This document shows, in pieces, positions 33,057 to 45,650 of a stretch of 64,000 nt of DNA. A model generated the notes under the pieces. That model did no database searches, was not told the DNA's origin, and worked only from the letters and a program-made list of their open reading frames with translations. The first letter of the stretch is position 1; each line of letters starts with the position of its first letter. The stretch lies in NCBI GenBank assembly GCA_033961575.1, contig CM066727.1:122438434-122502433 (forward strand), in the 5' to 3' direction. The position numbers and the translations under genes are program-made. This stretch comes from Aselliscus stoliczkanus (taxonomy: Eukaryota; Chordata; Mammalia; Chiroptera; Hipposideridae).

Positions 33057-34461
33057 AAAGACATTTAGATGACATTCAGGACATCAAGGGTAATAGGACG
33101 ACAGCTCTGATGGCCATTCCAGAAAAAGAGTTCCAAAATTGCTTTGAAGGGTGGACTAAATGCTGGCATCGAGTGCATAGCTTCCCAAGAGCAATACTTC
33201 GAAGTTGACCATAGTGGTATTCAACAGTGAGGTACATAGCACTTTTTCTAGGATGAGTTCACGAACTTAATTGCCTGAACTTGTATGTCTTTATGGATAA
33301 ATGTTTTTAGTTTCCGATTTTTTGGTTAGATACCCAGGAGAAGGATTGCTGGGTCATATGGTAATTCTATTCTTAATTTGTTGAGGGACATCCATACTGT
33401 TTTCTGTAGCAGCTCACTAATTTGCATTCCCACCAACAGTGTAAGAGAGTTCCCTTTTCGCCAGAGCCTTTCCAACATTTATTATTTGTCCTGTTGATGA
33501 TAACCATTCTAACAGGTGTCAAGTGATAACCTCATCATGGTTTTGATTTGCATTTCCTTAATAGCTAGTGAAGTTAAGCATTTTTTCATATATCTGTTGG
33601 CCATTCATATGTCTTCTTGAGATAAGTGTCTGTTCAGATCCTCTGCCCATTTTTTAGTTGGATTGTTTGTTTTTTTTGTTGTTGAGTTGTACAAGTTCTT
33701 TATATATTTTGTATATTAGCCTGTTATCTGAGGCGCTGTTTGCAAAAGTCTTTTCCCATTTTGTTGGTTGCCTCTTTGTTTTTCTGATGGTTGGTTTCTT
33801 TTGCTGTGCAGAAGCTTTTTATTTTAGTTTGATTTAGCCCCATTCATTTATTTTTGCTTTCACTTCCCTTGCCTTTGAGATCAAATTCATAAAATCCCCT
33901 TTAAACCTAAGGGTCCATAAGTTTAGTACCAATGCTTTCTTCTGTGCAGTTTATTGTTTCAGGTCTTATATTTAGGTCTTTGATCTATTTTAAGTCGATT
34001 TTCATATATGGTGACAGATAGCAGTCTAGTTTCATTCTTTTTCCCATGGCTTTACAATTTTCCCAGCACCATTTTTTGAAGAGGCTTTCTTTTCTCCATT
34101 GTATGTTTTTGGTTCCTTTGTCAAAAATTATCTGCCCATGCTCCTGGGTTTTCAATTCTATTCCATTGTTCTGTGTGTCCATATTTCTGCCAATACCATG
34201 CTGCTTTGATTATTGTTGCTTTGTCGTACAAATTGAAGTCAGGGAGTGTGACACCTCCAGCCTTGTTCTTTTTTCTTAGGATTGCTTTGGCTTTTGGGGG
34301 TCTTTTGTAATTCCATACAAATCTGATGACTTTTTTCCTTCAATTTCTTTAAAAAAATGTCATTGGGATTTTGATGGGGATTACATTAAACCTGTATATT
34401 GCCTTGGGTGACATGGTCATTTTAACTATGTTGATTCTTCCAACCCATGAACATGGAATAG

Positions 34462-34923
34462 CTTTCTATTTTTTCTTTTTTTTTTTTTTAAAGATTTTAT
34501 TGGGGAATTGGGGAAGGGGAACAGCGATGGGGATTCGGGGAGGGGAACAGACAAGTTGCTGTCCTTTTGTTCTTCAGTCTAGTTGTGGAGGACGTCGCTT
34601 CACTGGCCCATGTTGGTATCGCCATTGCGCTCTTCCTGGCTGAGGCAGTCGCTCACCGGTAATTGGATGGCCACTCACCACAGCTCACAGCAGCTCACGA
34701 AAGCTCACACCCGCAGCCAGCCAGCCCCACTGCAGCCTACGCCATCGCCGGCGACTCACTGCAGCCCAGCTCCAGGTCGAGATGTTGTTCATCATCTTAG
34801 CTATAGAGGGCGTAGCATCACTGGCCCTAATGTGGGATCTGAACCGGGGCCTTGCTGCTCAGAGCTGGTGTCCCAAGCCAACTCTTAACCAGCACACCAC
34901 TTGGCCAGCCCAACTTTCTATTT
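34462..34923 (-). mobile_element. Long tRNA-derived SINE, antisense, inside the old L1
   Basis: The TSD CTTTCTATTT is perfect at 34462-34471 and 34914-34923. The T run, reversed tail, two GGGGAACAG motifs and reversed head (TTGGCCAGCCC) are complete. It splits the ORF2 antisense text of the parent L1. Confidence 0.95.
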
Positions 34924-36576
34924 CTTTTTGTCTTCTTTAATTTCTTTTAAGAATGTCATGTAGTTTTCAGCGTATAGATCCTTCACATCCTTTGTCAAGT
35001 TTATTCCTAGATATTTTATTCTTTTTGTTGCAATTGCAAAAGGAATTTTTTTTTTAATTTCTTTTTCTGAGATTTCATTGTTAGTATATAGGAATGCAAT
35101 GGATTTTTGTATATTGATTTTGTAGCCAGAAATTTTACTGTATTTGTTTATTGTTTCTAATCATTTTTTTGGTGGAGTCTTTAGGGTTTTCTATATAAAG
35201 AATTGTGTCATCTACAAAAAGTGACAATTTAACTTCTTCATCCCCACTTTGGATGCCTTTTATTTCTTTCTCTTGCCTTATTGCTCTGGCTAGGACTTCC
35301 AATACTATGTTGAATTAACAGTAGTGATGGGGCATCCCTGTCTTGTTTTTGATCATTGAGGAAAAGCTTTCAGATTTTCACCATTAACTATATTATTATA
35401 GCTGAGTGTTTGTCATATATGACCTTTATTATATTAAGGTATTTTTCTTCTATACCCATTTTATTAAGTGTTTTAATCATAAATAGATGTTGTATCTTGT
35501 CAAATATTTTTTCTGCATCTATTGATATAATCATATGATTTTTATGTTTTATTTTGTTTATGTGGTGTATCACATTGGTTGATTTGCACATGTTGAATCA
35601 CCCTTGTGCCCCTGGAATGAACCTTACTTGATTGTGATGTATAATCTTTTTAATGTATTATTGTATTTAATTTGCTAGAATTTTGTTTAGGATTTTTGCA
35701 TCTGTATTCATCAGAGATATTGGCCTATAGTTTTCTTTTTTTGTGTTATCCTTACCAGGTTTTGGTATTAGGCTAATGTTGGCCTCATAAAATGAGATAG
35801 GAAGTATTGCCTCCTTTTCAATTTTTTGGAAGAGTTTGAGGAGGACAGGTATTAAATCATCTTTCAATGTTTGATAGAATTCACTAGTAGAGCCATCTGG
35901 TCCTGGACTTTTGCCTTTGGGAAGGTTTTGGATGATTGTTCCAATTTCCTTACTGTTGATTGGGTCTATTTAGATTTTCCAGCTCATCATGATTCAGTTT
36001 AGGAAGGCTATATGTTTCTAAGAACATGTCCATTTCTTCTAGGTTATTGAATTTGGCGGTATATAGTTCTTCATAGTATTCTTTTATGATCCCTTGTATA
36101 TCTGTAGTATCCATGGCAAGTTGTTTTTAATTTCTGATTTTATTTGTGTTTTCTTTTTTTATCTTAGTGAGTCTAGCCAAGAGTTTGTCAATTTTATTAA
36201 TCTTTTCAAAGAACCAGCTTTGTTGCATTAATTTTTTCTATTGTCATGATCTAAGATTATTTTCTTCCTTCTGCTGACTTTGGGTTTTATTTGTTCTTTT
36301 TCTAGTTTTTTAAGGTATAATGTTAGATTGTTTCTTGGAGATTTTTCTTGTTTCCAGAGATAGGCCTGTAATTACATAAATTTCCCTCTTATTACTGTTT
36401 TTGCTGCATCCCAATAATTTTGATAGAATGTATTTTCATTCTCATTCTCCTTTTATTTCTTCTTTGACCCAGTTGTTCTTTTTTTAAAAAAAAACTAATA
36501 ATTTCTTTATTGGATATATATGCATATTACACAGTTTTATGGTATACATTTATATGTACATATTTGTTATAATATT

Positions 36577-37010
36577 TTTTATAGAATTTTTTTTTCTTTA
36601 AAGATTTTATTGGGGAATTAGGGAGGGGAACAGATAAGTTGTTGTCCTTTTGTTCTTCAGTCTAGTTGCGGAGGACGTTGCTTCACTGGCCCATGTTGGT
36701 ATCGTCATTGCGCTTGGTCGCCGGCCTCTGGACGGCCGCTCACAACGGCTATTGGCAGCTCACGCTGGCTGCCAGCTGCTCACACTGGCTGCCGGCCACT
36801 CACTGTAGCCTATGGCAGCCCACTGCAGCAGGGGCTGCAGCCTACACCGTCGCTGGGGCTTGCACAGCCCAGCTCCAGGTGGAGCTGTTGTTAGCTGTGG
36901 AGGGCAGTGTCACTGGCCATCATGATGTGGGATCCAAACCGGAGCCCACTGGCATCCCAAAACGAACTGTTAACCAATGCGCCACTCGGCCAGCCCTTTT
37001 ATAGAATTTT
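36577..37010 (-). mobile_element. Long tRNA-derived SINE, antisense
   Basis: The TSD TTTTATAGAATTTT is perfect at 36577-36590 and 36997-37010. The element has one GGGGAACAG tail motif instead of the usual two, and the body includes a GCTGCC-rich section like the 16059 copy. Confidence 0.95.
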
Positions 37011-37693
37011 ATATCCTGCTTTTTAAAAAAAAATTCTTTTATTGTGAAATAAATATATTTTTAAATTAGTTTCAGTGTACAACACAGTGCAATAGTTATA
37101 CTTTTTATCCCTCAAAGTGACAACCCACCTCCTCCAAATTGCCACCCCATTCCCCCCCATATCATACATATCTATTAAAATTCCTTTGACTCCCTTCCAC
37201 AGCATACTCCACGTCCTGTGACTATCTATATATTCAATTACAGTTGGCATACAATATTATACAACATCAGCTTTAGGTGTACAGTGCAGTGATCAAGCCT
37301 CCACTCCATCCACGAAATGGTCTCCCCAACAAGACATGTGACCATCTGACAACCCACAAAATACTTACAACATTATTAGTTATATTCCCCGAACTGTCTT
37401 TCATATCCCTGTGGCAATATTGTAGTTACCTATTTTTGCTGTCTAATCCCTTCCCCTTCTCCCTCATTCCCAACCTCCTCCCAACTAGCAACCCTGTTTT
37501 TCCTCTATATCTATGAGACTGTTTCCTCGTTCATTCAGTTTTTCAGATTCCACGTATAAGTGAGATCATATGGTTTTGTCTTTCTCCTACTGACTTATTT
37601 CACTTAACATAATAGTCTCTAGGTCCATCCATATCTTTGCAAATGGTACGATTTCATTCTTCTTTATAGCGGAGTAATACTCCATTGTATAAA

Positions 37694-38158
37694 TGTACCA
37701 CAGTTTCTTTTTTCTTTTTTTATTGTGAAATAAACTTTTTTTTGTTTTAAATTAGCTTCAGATGTACAACACAGTGCAATAGTTATACTTTTTACCCCTC
37801 AAAGTGACAACCCTCCTCCCCCAATTCTCCACCCCACTCCTTCCTCCCATATCATACATATCTATTACAATTCCTTTGACTCCCTTCCACAGTATAATCC
37901 ACATCCCGTGACTATCTATATATTCAATTACAGTTGGCATACAATATTATACAACATCAGTTTCAGGTATACAGTGCAGTGATCAAGCCTCTACTCCATC
38001 CATGAAGTGGAATATATAGTGGTGTGATTTTTATTTTTATTTTTTTTGAGCGCAGTTTCACTAGCCCTCATATGTGGGACCCGAACCAGGGCCGCTGGCT
38101 TCCCAAGCCAGCGCTTAACCACTGTGCCACTCGGCTGGCCCCTGTACCACAGTTTCTT
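37694..38158 (-). mobile_element. SINE-L1 chimeric retroinsertion
   Basis: A perfect 16-bp TSD, TGTACCACAGTTTCTT, encloses the whole insert at 37694-37709 and 38143-38158. On the minus strand it reads: complete short SINE from its exact 5' end (38142) to an A-rich tail, about 18 bases of unknown origin (38011-38028), then a truncated L1 3' UTR (about 38010 to 37755) and A-rich end. The SINE has no TSD of its own. A single TSD pair around both parts means one insertion event, by template switch from L1 RNA to SINE RNA. A SINE landing exactly at the L1 5' junction is the alternative, but less likely. Confidence 0.8.
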
Positions 38159-38745
38159 AATCCAGTCGTCTACCAATGGGCATTTCGGTTGTTTCCAAGT
38201 CTTGGCTATTGTAAATAGCACTGCAATAAACATAAGGATGCATATATTTTTTCAAATTAGTGTCTTGGATTCTTCTGGGTAGATATCCAATGACCCAATT
38301 GTTCTTTAGAAGCATGTTGTTTATTCTGCACGTATTTGTGGTTTTTCCTACTTTCCTTTCACAGTTGATCTCCAATTTCAAAGCGTTGTGGTCAGAGAAT
38401 ATACTTGGTGTGATTTCAATCTTCTTAAAATTTGCTGAGGCTACTTTTATGTCCCAACATATGGTCTATCCTTGAGAATGTTCCATGTATACTACAAAAG
38501 AATGTATATCTGGTGCCCTAGTATGAAGTGCTCTGCAAATGTCAATTATGTCCATGTGGTCTAAGGTGTCATTTAAGGTTGATATTTCTTATTGATTGTC
38601 TGTTTGTATGATCTATCTATAGTTGTCAATGGCATATTTAGGTCCCCTACTATAGTTGTGTTTGGAGTTTCTCCCTTCAGATCTGTTAGTAATTTCTTTG
38701 TATATTTTGGTGCTCTCTAATCGGGGGCATATATATTGATAAGTG

Positions 38746-41049
38746 TTAAAAAAACAATAACACCTGTTTTACTTCAAAAGTAATTAATAAAAGCATGGTA
38801 AACTTAGAATTTGGTCACCACTGAACATTGTTCAAATACATCTCAGCCACAAATCAGAATGTAAAAATGTGAGTAACAAATCTAATAGAAATGTCATTTA
38901 TGTTCTTGTTTATTTCAAGATATTTTTAATGTCTCTTGAATAGCACCTAAGTATGTACTTTTTTATCTAAACCTGTGCAGACAAGAGATGGATGTAGTAG
39001 GCTGGCATTGGTGTAGCTGTTCTAACACAAATCCTTTCCCTTTACTGTCATACTCTGATCTTTCTGTAGACTTCTGTTTGGAATAAAAAGTGCGACTAGG
39101 GCAAATTTGTAGAGTAGCACATTGGCCTTCCGTGAACAGGAAGCTCTTAAGTTTCACCCCATTCTTTGTACAGATCTATCATTAAGAAAATTAATCATCT
39201 GTCTCATTCTTCAACCCTGTTCCTTTCAGTGACTCAGAACCATGACCTGGCAGGATGAGGACAGCACTTACTGATTTTTAAATATTTATTTCAAAATCAG
39301 TTAGTGTTAACAATATGATACATATAAAAACTTTTGAAAAACACAGAGAAGCAAAAAGCTACCATGGATCAATTATGGATCACTTTTGAATCAGCTCTCT
39401 GCCTTGCTCAAGAAATCCCTCCTGTTTGCCCAGATATTCCTGTGGCCAGGAGAGAGGAAAGTGAGGCAAGAGTGGTGGAGCGCTCTGCTGTGCATGGGGG
39501 CGGGCAGTCCAAGACAGGAAAAGGAGCTTCTTGTTGAGCTAACTTCAGGATCCTTTTGCATCTCATAATTCTAATGAAACACTATCGTTACCTTAGGTTG
39601 TTTCCCCTGCTTAATCCCCAAAGGAAATCCCTTTGCTTTTCAGAGATAAAAAGTTAGTAGAACAAAGAGAAAGTCGGGGAAGCGCCAGGGCCTTTTGCTA
39701 TAGAATTTCACTGAAGCCTGTCCAAGCCGGAGGATGGAACCTGAAGGCTATACTGTTTATTCCTACACCTGGATTGAATATCAAGGTCTGCGAGGAGATG
39801 AATCATTTAGAAACCTGATGTTCTTGTAGGGGCTGTTGCCTTTTTAGAACTCTTAATAACAACTGTGTCAAAGGCGAAAATCACATAAAAAGTTCAAAGT
39901 TGTTAAATCCCCTTTCTGCCTCACTTTCAGTCAGAATTGCCGAGAGCAGGGGCCAGCCAGGATCAGTGATGTTGATCATTCTGACTCTGAAAAAAAAGAG
40001 ACTGAAGACGTTTAACATTCAGGGCAAGAAGAGAATAAACTGCTTAAGGTGGCAGGTCTCATTCAAGGGAACACCTGTATAAGACTTTCACCATTTGTAT
40101 TTGCATTTTCCCCTTAAACTGAGTGATGAAGGCAAAAGATGCAGGACTTGATTTCAAACCAGGTGGGGTCATGAAAAATACACATAAGAAGGATTTGAAG
40201 CATAGGTGGGTCCCACCTTAGTTGTTTCCCATACACTATACATATATTCAAGAGGGCATATCAGTGCTCAGCTTAGACCCAGGGGCATTTTGGAATCAGC
40301 AATGGGAAGAAATTATACTGTCAATGTAAAAAACCAGAGATGATAAAATCCTAGACTCTCTTTTTTGACCATTAATATAAACATTTGATGTGTTTGACTT
40401 ACACTGATAATCCAGTTGCTGTATAGCCCAACTGTCTTATAAGCAGCTCTTCTTAACCCCTCTTCTGTACACCCTTTACCCAGTATTGATCAAGTTGGCT
40501 GCTGGTTTAGTTGGAGAGGCAACCTGGACACATGTTTTGTTTGGCCTCTACAGTATTTTGTTGTTCAAATTCAATGTCCATATTAAAGAATCAAACAATT
40601 TCACATGAAAATCCAGATTTTTGGCTTCTGCTGAAAAATTGGAAGACTTGATACATATTATTGTCATACATGACACATTACATATGATATATTACATTAT
40701 TTATCAATCGGGCATCAGTTTCACCTGGCAACAACCTCCAGCTCACCTGTCTGCATGTCTTGATGGCTCTACCTGCTATGTTGACTCAGTCTCTGAACAG
40801 TGTGGCTTGTGTGTCGCAAAGGCATGGCTCTCGAGTCCGGAGTCTCAGGAATGATGAAACTAAGGAACTGAGCCTCTTTATTTTGAGGAAATGGAAACGC
40901 AGTGATGGATTGATGCCAGTACTTGGGCCATAAGCACAGTCCCTTCACGCATGAGCCAGTGCCCTTTCTACTGTTCTGTGTGACCTCCTTTAGTTCACAC
41001 TGCATTTCAAAATGGTAAATATATTTCCAAAACCATAGATCCTTGATCA
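38746..41049. other. Intergenic sequence, nothing recognised
   Basis: About 2.3 kb with no exon, RNA gene or clear repeat. Two thirds of the following 10 kb are similar. Confidence 0.45.
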
Positions 41050-41230
41050 TATGTTAAGTAACAAACTAAATAAAAGAAAAAAAATCATACTATATACAGT
41101 GTGATTAGAACAGTGTTAAAATCGTGCATCAAGAAAAAGTGGCAGTAGGGCATTTTTTTCCTTCTATTTTTCCAAACTTTCTTTAATAATTATGGATTAA
41201 CTTTGGTAATAAAACAAAACCCTATTTTTA
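41050..41230 (+). repeat. Possible old L1 3' end
   Basis: A run such as AATCATACTATATACAGTGT followed by TTTTTCCAAACTTTCTTTAA resembles old L1 3' UTRs. Weak. Confidence 0.4.
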
Positions 41231-42119
41231 AATATTCTAAACACATCTAAGCAGACACTTTGCCTCGTCATGACAATCCCACTTCCCCTTGCCAGAAACT
41301 CACTTCCTGGCTTCCTTGGTAGCTCAGCTTGGCAACGAGCCTCCATCCTGACTAATGAGATGGAAGGGGAAGTCTTCTGGTGGTGCAAGATTCTAGGACT
41401 TTCAGTCTTGAACACAGTTATGTGAAAAATGCCAAACAAAACTCTGGAGGCAGAATTACAGATTTTAACTTAGAGTGGGGGAAAACAAAAAAACTACAGA
41501 AAACATAGATCTTACCCCTAGTTTTTAGGTACCTCATTAAATAATATCTTATGGTGTATACACTGTTAGGTTTTCTATGAATTGCAGCCAAAAAATGGCT
41601 ACATGTAAGGACATTTACATAACCGTTCAGATAATCAATTTAAACTTATCTGGAGTTCAGATTTTTAAAATTCTTTTTTACCGATACTACCTAAGTAAAT
41701 TGAAATGAGAGCCAATAATCTGGATTGCTTCAGCCAATAAAGGGGGTAAGCAGGAGATTTGTAGATGAGTCCACACCATATTACCTTCTAGAGTATCCAG
41801 ATAATCACCCACTTTAGTTTTCACACATTTGTTCTAATAATCCTTGGGATCCATGGGGCTAATCAGACAGGGAAATCTTTACACTGGTCATTCAGAAAAT
41901 GGGAAGAAGGTGTATATTTGATTTCACAGTGTTCTGCTTATGCTGGAGATGCAGGCACATGGTTAGGATGGGTTGCCATCTGATCATCTTCACTTGTGAT
42001 ACTGGTTCCTGGTGGGGAGAAGGTGGGACTAAGAGATTTAGAGAAAGGAGGTGGGAGAGAGAGGGAGGCAGAGAAGCTGAAGAGACTGGAAGCCATTTCA
42101 TAAGGATGGTTTAAATGTT
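41231..42119. other. Intergenic sequence, nothing recognised
   Basis: No exon or confident repeat. Confidence 0.45.
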
Positions 42120-43220
42120 TGGAGATGATTAGCCTAGAGAAGAGAAGACTTAGAAAATGGGAGAACTATTAGTTACATTCTTGTGGGTTCAACGATTAGA
42201 GATTCATTTAGTTTATTTCAGGTAATACAAGAATTTGTAGAAGTAGGGCTGGCCGAGTGGCGTGGTGGTTAAGCGCTGGCTTGGGAAGCCAGGGGCCCCG
42301 GTTCAGATCCCACATATGAGGGCCAGTGACACTGCCCTCAAAAAAAACAAACAAAAAAAAACGAATTTGTAGAAGTATATACATGAAAATTAAAAAGGCA
42401 AGAATTTCCTCTTACAATGTTAGGCATTATGACAACTCAGGAAGAGCTCACAGACAAGCTCGTTGGAATAGAGAAGAACCATGGTCTCCCTGGGCCTGAG
42501 CCTAGAATTTAGATCTAGTGCCATAAATCACTCAGAATTATTGATCTAGTTCACCAAAATGGTAGGTTATCTGGTGGCTCTTCCATACCCCTAGTAGCAG
42601 GACTCCAATCCTGCTGTTTCATCATTAACATGACTTGGCAATTTTTGTTTCATCTCTGCTTTGCTAACGTTACTATCTAATTAACCTTGCCTCATGTTTC
42701 CAGTCCAAATCTTGATTGAAAGAATCTCATTTCATTGATGAATTTAATTACCAGCATCTCTAGCAAGACAAACATTTATGCTGGGCCCACCCACAGGCCA
42801 CAGATCAGCCCGCAGGTTGCCCATGGCCTCTTAGGTACAAAGAAGCATGTTGCTTCCCTCAGCTGGGGACGGTGCACATGGCAGGACCACCTGCTCCTTC
42901 ATAAGATTTCTCTGTAGGAAATAGCTGACTCTGGGTATTTGAAAACATGCCACCTGGAAACGCTGGGAATTTTTAATATCATTCCAGGAGGCAGAAGTGA
43001 GTAGAGACTATAGAAAGGTAGACTTTAACCAGACTTAATGAAGACTTTCAAACAGTACTATCTGAAATGGGGCTCCTTTAGAAGTAGAGGGTAGCTCATT
43101 CCTGGAAATGTTTTAGGGGAGGCTAGATTCCCCCATTGGCAGGGAATTTGTAGTTTAGAGTAGAGGATAGAACATTCAAGATCATCCCCTGCCCTGAGAC
43201 TCCATGATCCTGTGGTTTCC
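42120..43220 (+). repeat. Possible L3/CR1-type LINE fragments, interrupted
   Basis: GCCTAGAGAAGAGAAGACTT at about 42132 and CCCTGAGACTCCATGATCCT at about 43193 resemble the start and end of an old CR1-like 3' region. Most of the intervening kilobase is not recognisable and a SINE sits inside. Low certainty. Confidence 0.35.
42231..42377 (+). mobile_element. Short tRNA-derived SINE, sense
   Basis: The 15-bp TSD GAATTTGTAGAAGTA is perfect at 42231-42245 and 42363-42377. The head has A-box-like TGGCGTGGTGG and B-box GGTTCAGATCC (42300-42310), then GCCAGTGACACTGCCCTC and an A-rich tail. It is the cleanest short-type copy in the window. Confidence 0.95.
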
Positions 43221-43539
43221 ATCTGCTGGATGGGTCAAAGCAGAGGTCACTCTGGGACCGGAGGAGACTTAGTCTCAGAAGGCCTGGAGAGGAATTTTCA
43301 GCCTCAAGAAACTTTCAGAATTGTCAGGCTTGCTCTAACTCTTCTCTGAAGCAGATATTTGGCAGGCAGTATTTATTAAGGGGTCCCTTGTACACCAAAG
43401 TGACCCTAAAACACTTCAAATCCAATTCTCCTCTAAGTTGATTTAAGAGAATAGCAGGCACTTGATGGTGAGGAGAAAGCCTGACAGTCTTAGCTCTTGT
43501 CACTATTTTGAAGTGAGGCATTGAAGACTCATATTAAAA

Positions 43540-43540
<1 letters not shown>

Positions 43541-43576
<36 letters not shown>
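43541..43576. repeat. (TG)18 microsatellite
   Basis: An uninterrupted TG run of 36 bases. Confidence 0.97.
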
Positions 43577-43577
<1 letters not shown>

Positions 43578-45650
43578 TACATCTTATCGCATAGCAATTT
43601 CTCAAATGAAATAGGCAGTAACTTATTCCATTTATTGTCAGTCATTTCTTGGATCATTTCCTCCGGGGCAGTGTTTGGAGGAAGGACGAAGGGAAAGGAG
43701 AGAGGTCACACCTAATTGGACACCTGCTCTGGGACAGGTGCCAAGCACTTTCTGAGGCCTGAGACCTAGAATCTATCTCTCATTGACTCTGGGTAAGGAA
43801 TGGCTGATGGCCCGCCTTCCAAACCAGCTGTGGTCATACGAAAGCTCTCTGCTTATGACATTTACTACTTCACGGGAAAAGAGAGGAAACCCAACCTGTG
43901 TTGATTTCTGTTCATTGTTTGCATTAGATGAAACTCAGGCTCCAGTATTAACCTAGCACTGGAATCTTCTGAGCAGCGGCCTGGCCGACCCAGGCAGAGG
44001 TACTTACAAATACTTGAATTTGCCAACGCTGTTTGAAAATGACTGCCAAGTATAATAATGACACATTGTTCAGTTCTTAGTACATGGTGAGGACCTGCCT
44101 CAAGAAGGATTTCACTTCAAAATTATGAGGCAAAGGCTGAGATTAAGGCTTGAGGAAAATAACCTTTGGAATTCAACATCCCATGTGGGAACTGGCAAGC
44201 AGTCTGTGTTCAATATTTTTTCCAGAAGTGTCTTGAATATAGGTTTGCTCGTAGAGACCAGGGCTTGTAGGAAAAGGAAGAGAAAAAGTCATTCACGTCA
44301 AAGCATGGGAATAAAAATAAAAAAAGAAAAGAAAAATATAGAAAAGGCAACTGACTACACTGGTATTCTTATCCATCCCTCTGTTCTTGCCTGTGCTTTT
44401 CCCTTGCCTTCTGCACTCCACCCGGAGAGGAGGGTATGCACTCAGGGGGCCCCTTCCTCGCCCCAAGAACAACCCAACCCAAAGTGTGGAGCTGCCCACG
44501 GAGACAGTGATGTCTGGGAGGCCCTGTGTGTGGGAGGCTTACCTGAGCTACAGGCAATGCCCCCAGTTCTCTCCTGACTTAAATTCCACATTGTAGAGGA
44601 CACTCTGCTACACCCCCAACATCTATCTCACCCCCTTCTCACTGTGTAGCCACTGTGTATGAATGGGACCCTGTCCAGCCACAGGGGCGAACCCCAGCCT
44701 GTCCAAACTAACAAGGCAACCCCACTTCCTTAGATCTGAGGACTGGTTCAGGGTTAGTCTGAGCAGGACCGGTACAATCCGTGGTCTGCCTGGCTGTGAA
44801 GGGAGAAACAGGAGACCCAGTTGCTACTGACATCATCTTGAAATCTCAGAGGGAAGTTACCCTGCGGATACAGCTGACGCAGACAAGAAGGCACAGCTGT
44901 GAGCATCACCGAGTGCCCAAGGACCACCCACCTTTAGGTGTTTCCCTTCAGCATCCTAAGTGGTTCCCACGCCTTCAGGAGCAAGTAAACCTGGAGAAAC
45001 GAAAGTGTCACTGGATGTTTTGTGAAAAGTATTGAGTGGGAGGGCCAAAAATGTTTGGAAAACACTGAATTACACACTAACGGCAGCCATTTGCCTATTA
45101 TAAATGTGCAGGAAAGAGCTCCTATATGAAGCATTATATTGACTTATTCCACCCAAGAACCAGATGGGTTTTTGTTCTGTTTTCACTTGTTTTCTGAGAA
45201 CACATGAGTGTTTCAAGGAACAGAGCTATGCTGAGTCATCATCAGGTGTTTACACCTTAGTGTGTGAAGAGGCAAGAGAGAGAACACAGTAGGACTTGGA
45301 CTTGGGATATGAGAGGAACAGGAGCAGGAAGCAAAATGTCCTCCTTCCTAGACCTGACCTGGACCTGAGAGGACTCGTCAGCAGGTGATGTGCCATGCTG
45401 GCTGTGTGACGATCATTACCTCCGGAGCTTCTAGGAGCCTTCAGCCCCATACTCTAATTCAGCAGGTCTGCAGGATCCCAGGCAAATGATATACATGTAC
45501 GTATATAAGACAGAGATTATATATCTTCTATATGATAACAGATACAGATATTTGTAATTTGGTTTATGGCAATGGTGAACATTCTCATTGTAACAGTAAT
45601 TGTAAGTAAACTAATGACTCTTGCTTCAAGATACTCTGTAATATTTCTTT
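43577..45650. other. Intergenic sequence, nothing recognised
   Basis: A faint MIR trace lies near 43705-43760 (CACCTGCTCTGGGACAGGTG). No exon-like block with splice sites was convincing. Confidence 0.4.

Larger units (their letters stand above)
32302..33285 (+). mobile_element. Internally deleted mariner DNA transposon
   Basis: The element (32304-33283) sits between TA dinucleotides at 32302-32303 and 33284-33285; removing it gives GGTACATATGTC, normal L1 text. The terminal inverted repeats are about 28 bases, with 21 matching positions, sharing CAAG, AATTAAGTTC and GAACT. Inside are decayed mariner transposase pieces: GQTVN-like text near 32397, the HHDNAPAY catalytic D block near 32501, SPDLAPKDFFLYPK near 32580 and FEGWTK near 33149. 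The N-terminal DNA-binding part is deleted, and frameshifts break the rest. Confidence 0.92.
36466..38306 (-). mobile_element. Second L1 (5'-truncated) with possible 3' transduction, inside the old L1
   Basis: The TSD GACCCAGTTGTTCTT at 36466-36480 recurs at 38292-38306 with one change, and the parent L1 text resumes there. On the minus strand the insert carries an ORF2 tail, a 3' UTR (about 37700 back to 37060), its own CACAATAAAAG end with an A-rich run, and then about 125 further bases not seen in the other L1 copies. Those bases end in AATAAA (36506-36511) and a short A run. That is the layout of an L1 3' transduction. Two later insertions sit inside it. Confidence 0.8.
31747..38745 (-). 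mobile_element. Old antisense L1 that hosts a nest of later insertions
   Basis: The parent L1 is read in pieces: 31747-32303, 33284-34471, 34914-36480 and 38292-38745. Its 3' end lies at 31747 after a T/A-rich tract, and the ORF2 antisense continues to the right with standard landmarks (GATCCATCCATGTTGCC, TTGCTGGGTCATATGG, TCATCTACAAAAAGTGAC, TTTGACCCAGTTGTTC). The frame is broken throughout. Joining the pieces across each insert restores continuous L1 text, which dates the parent as the oldest layer. Confidence 0.88.
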
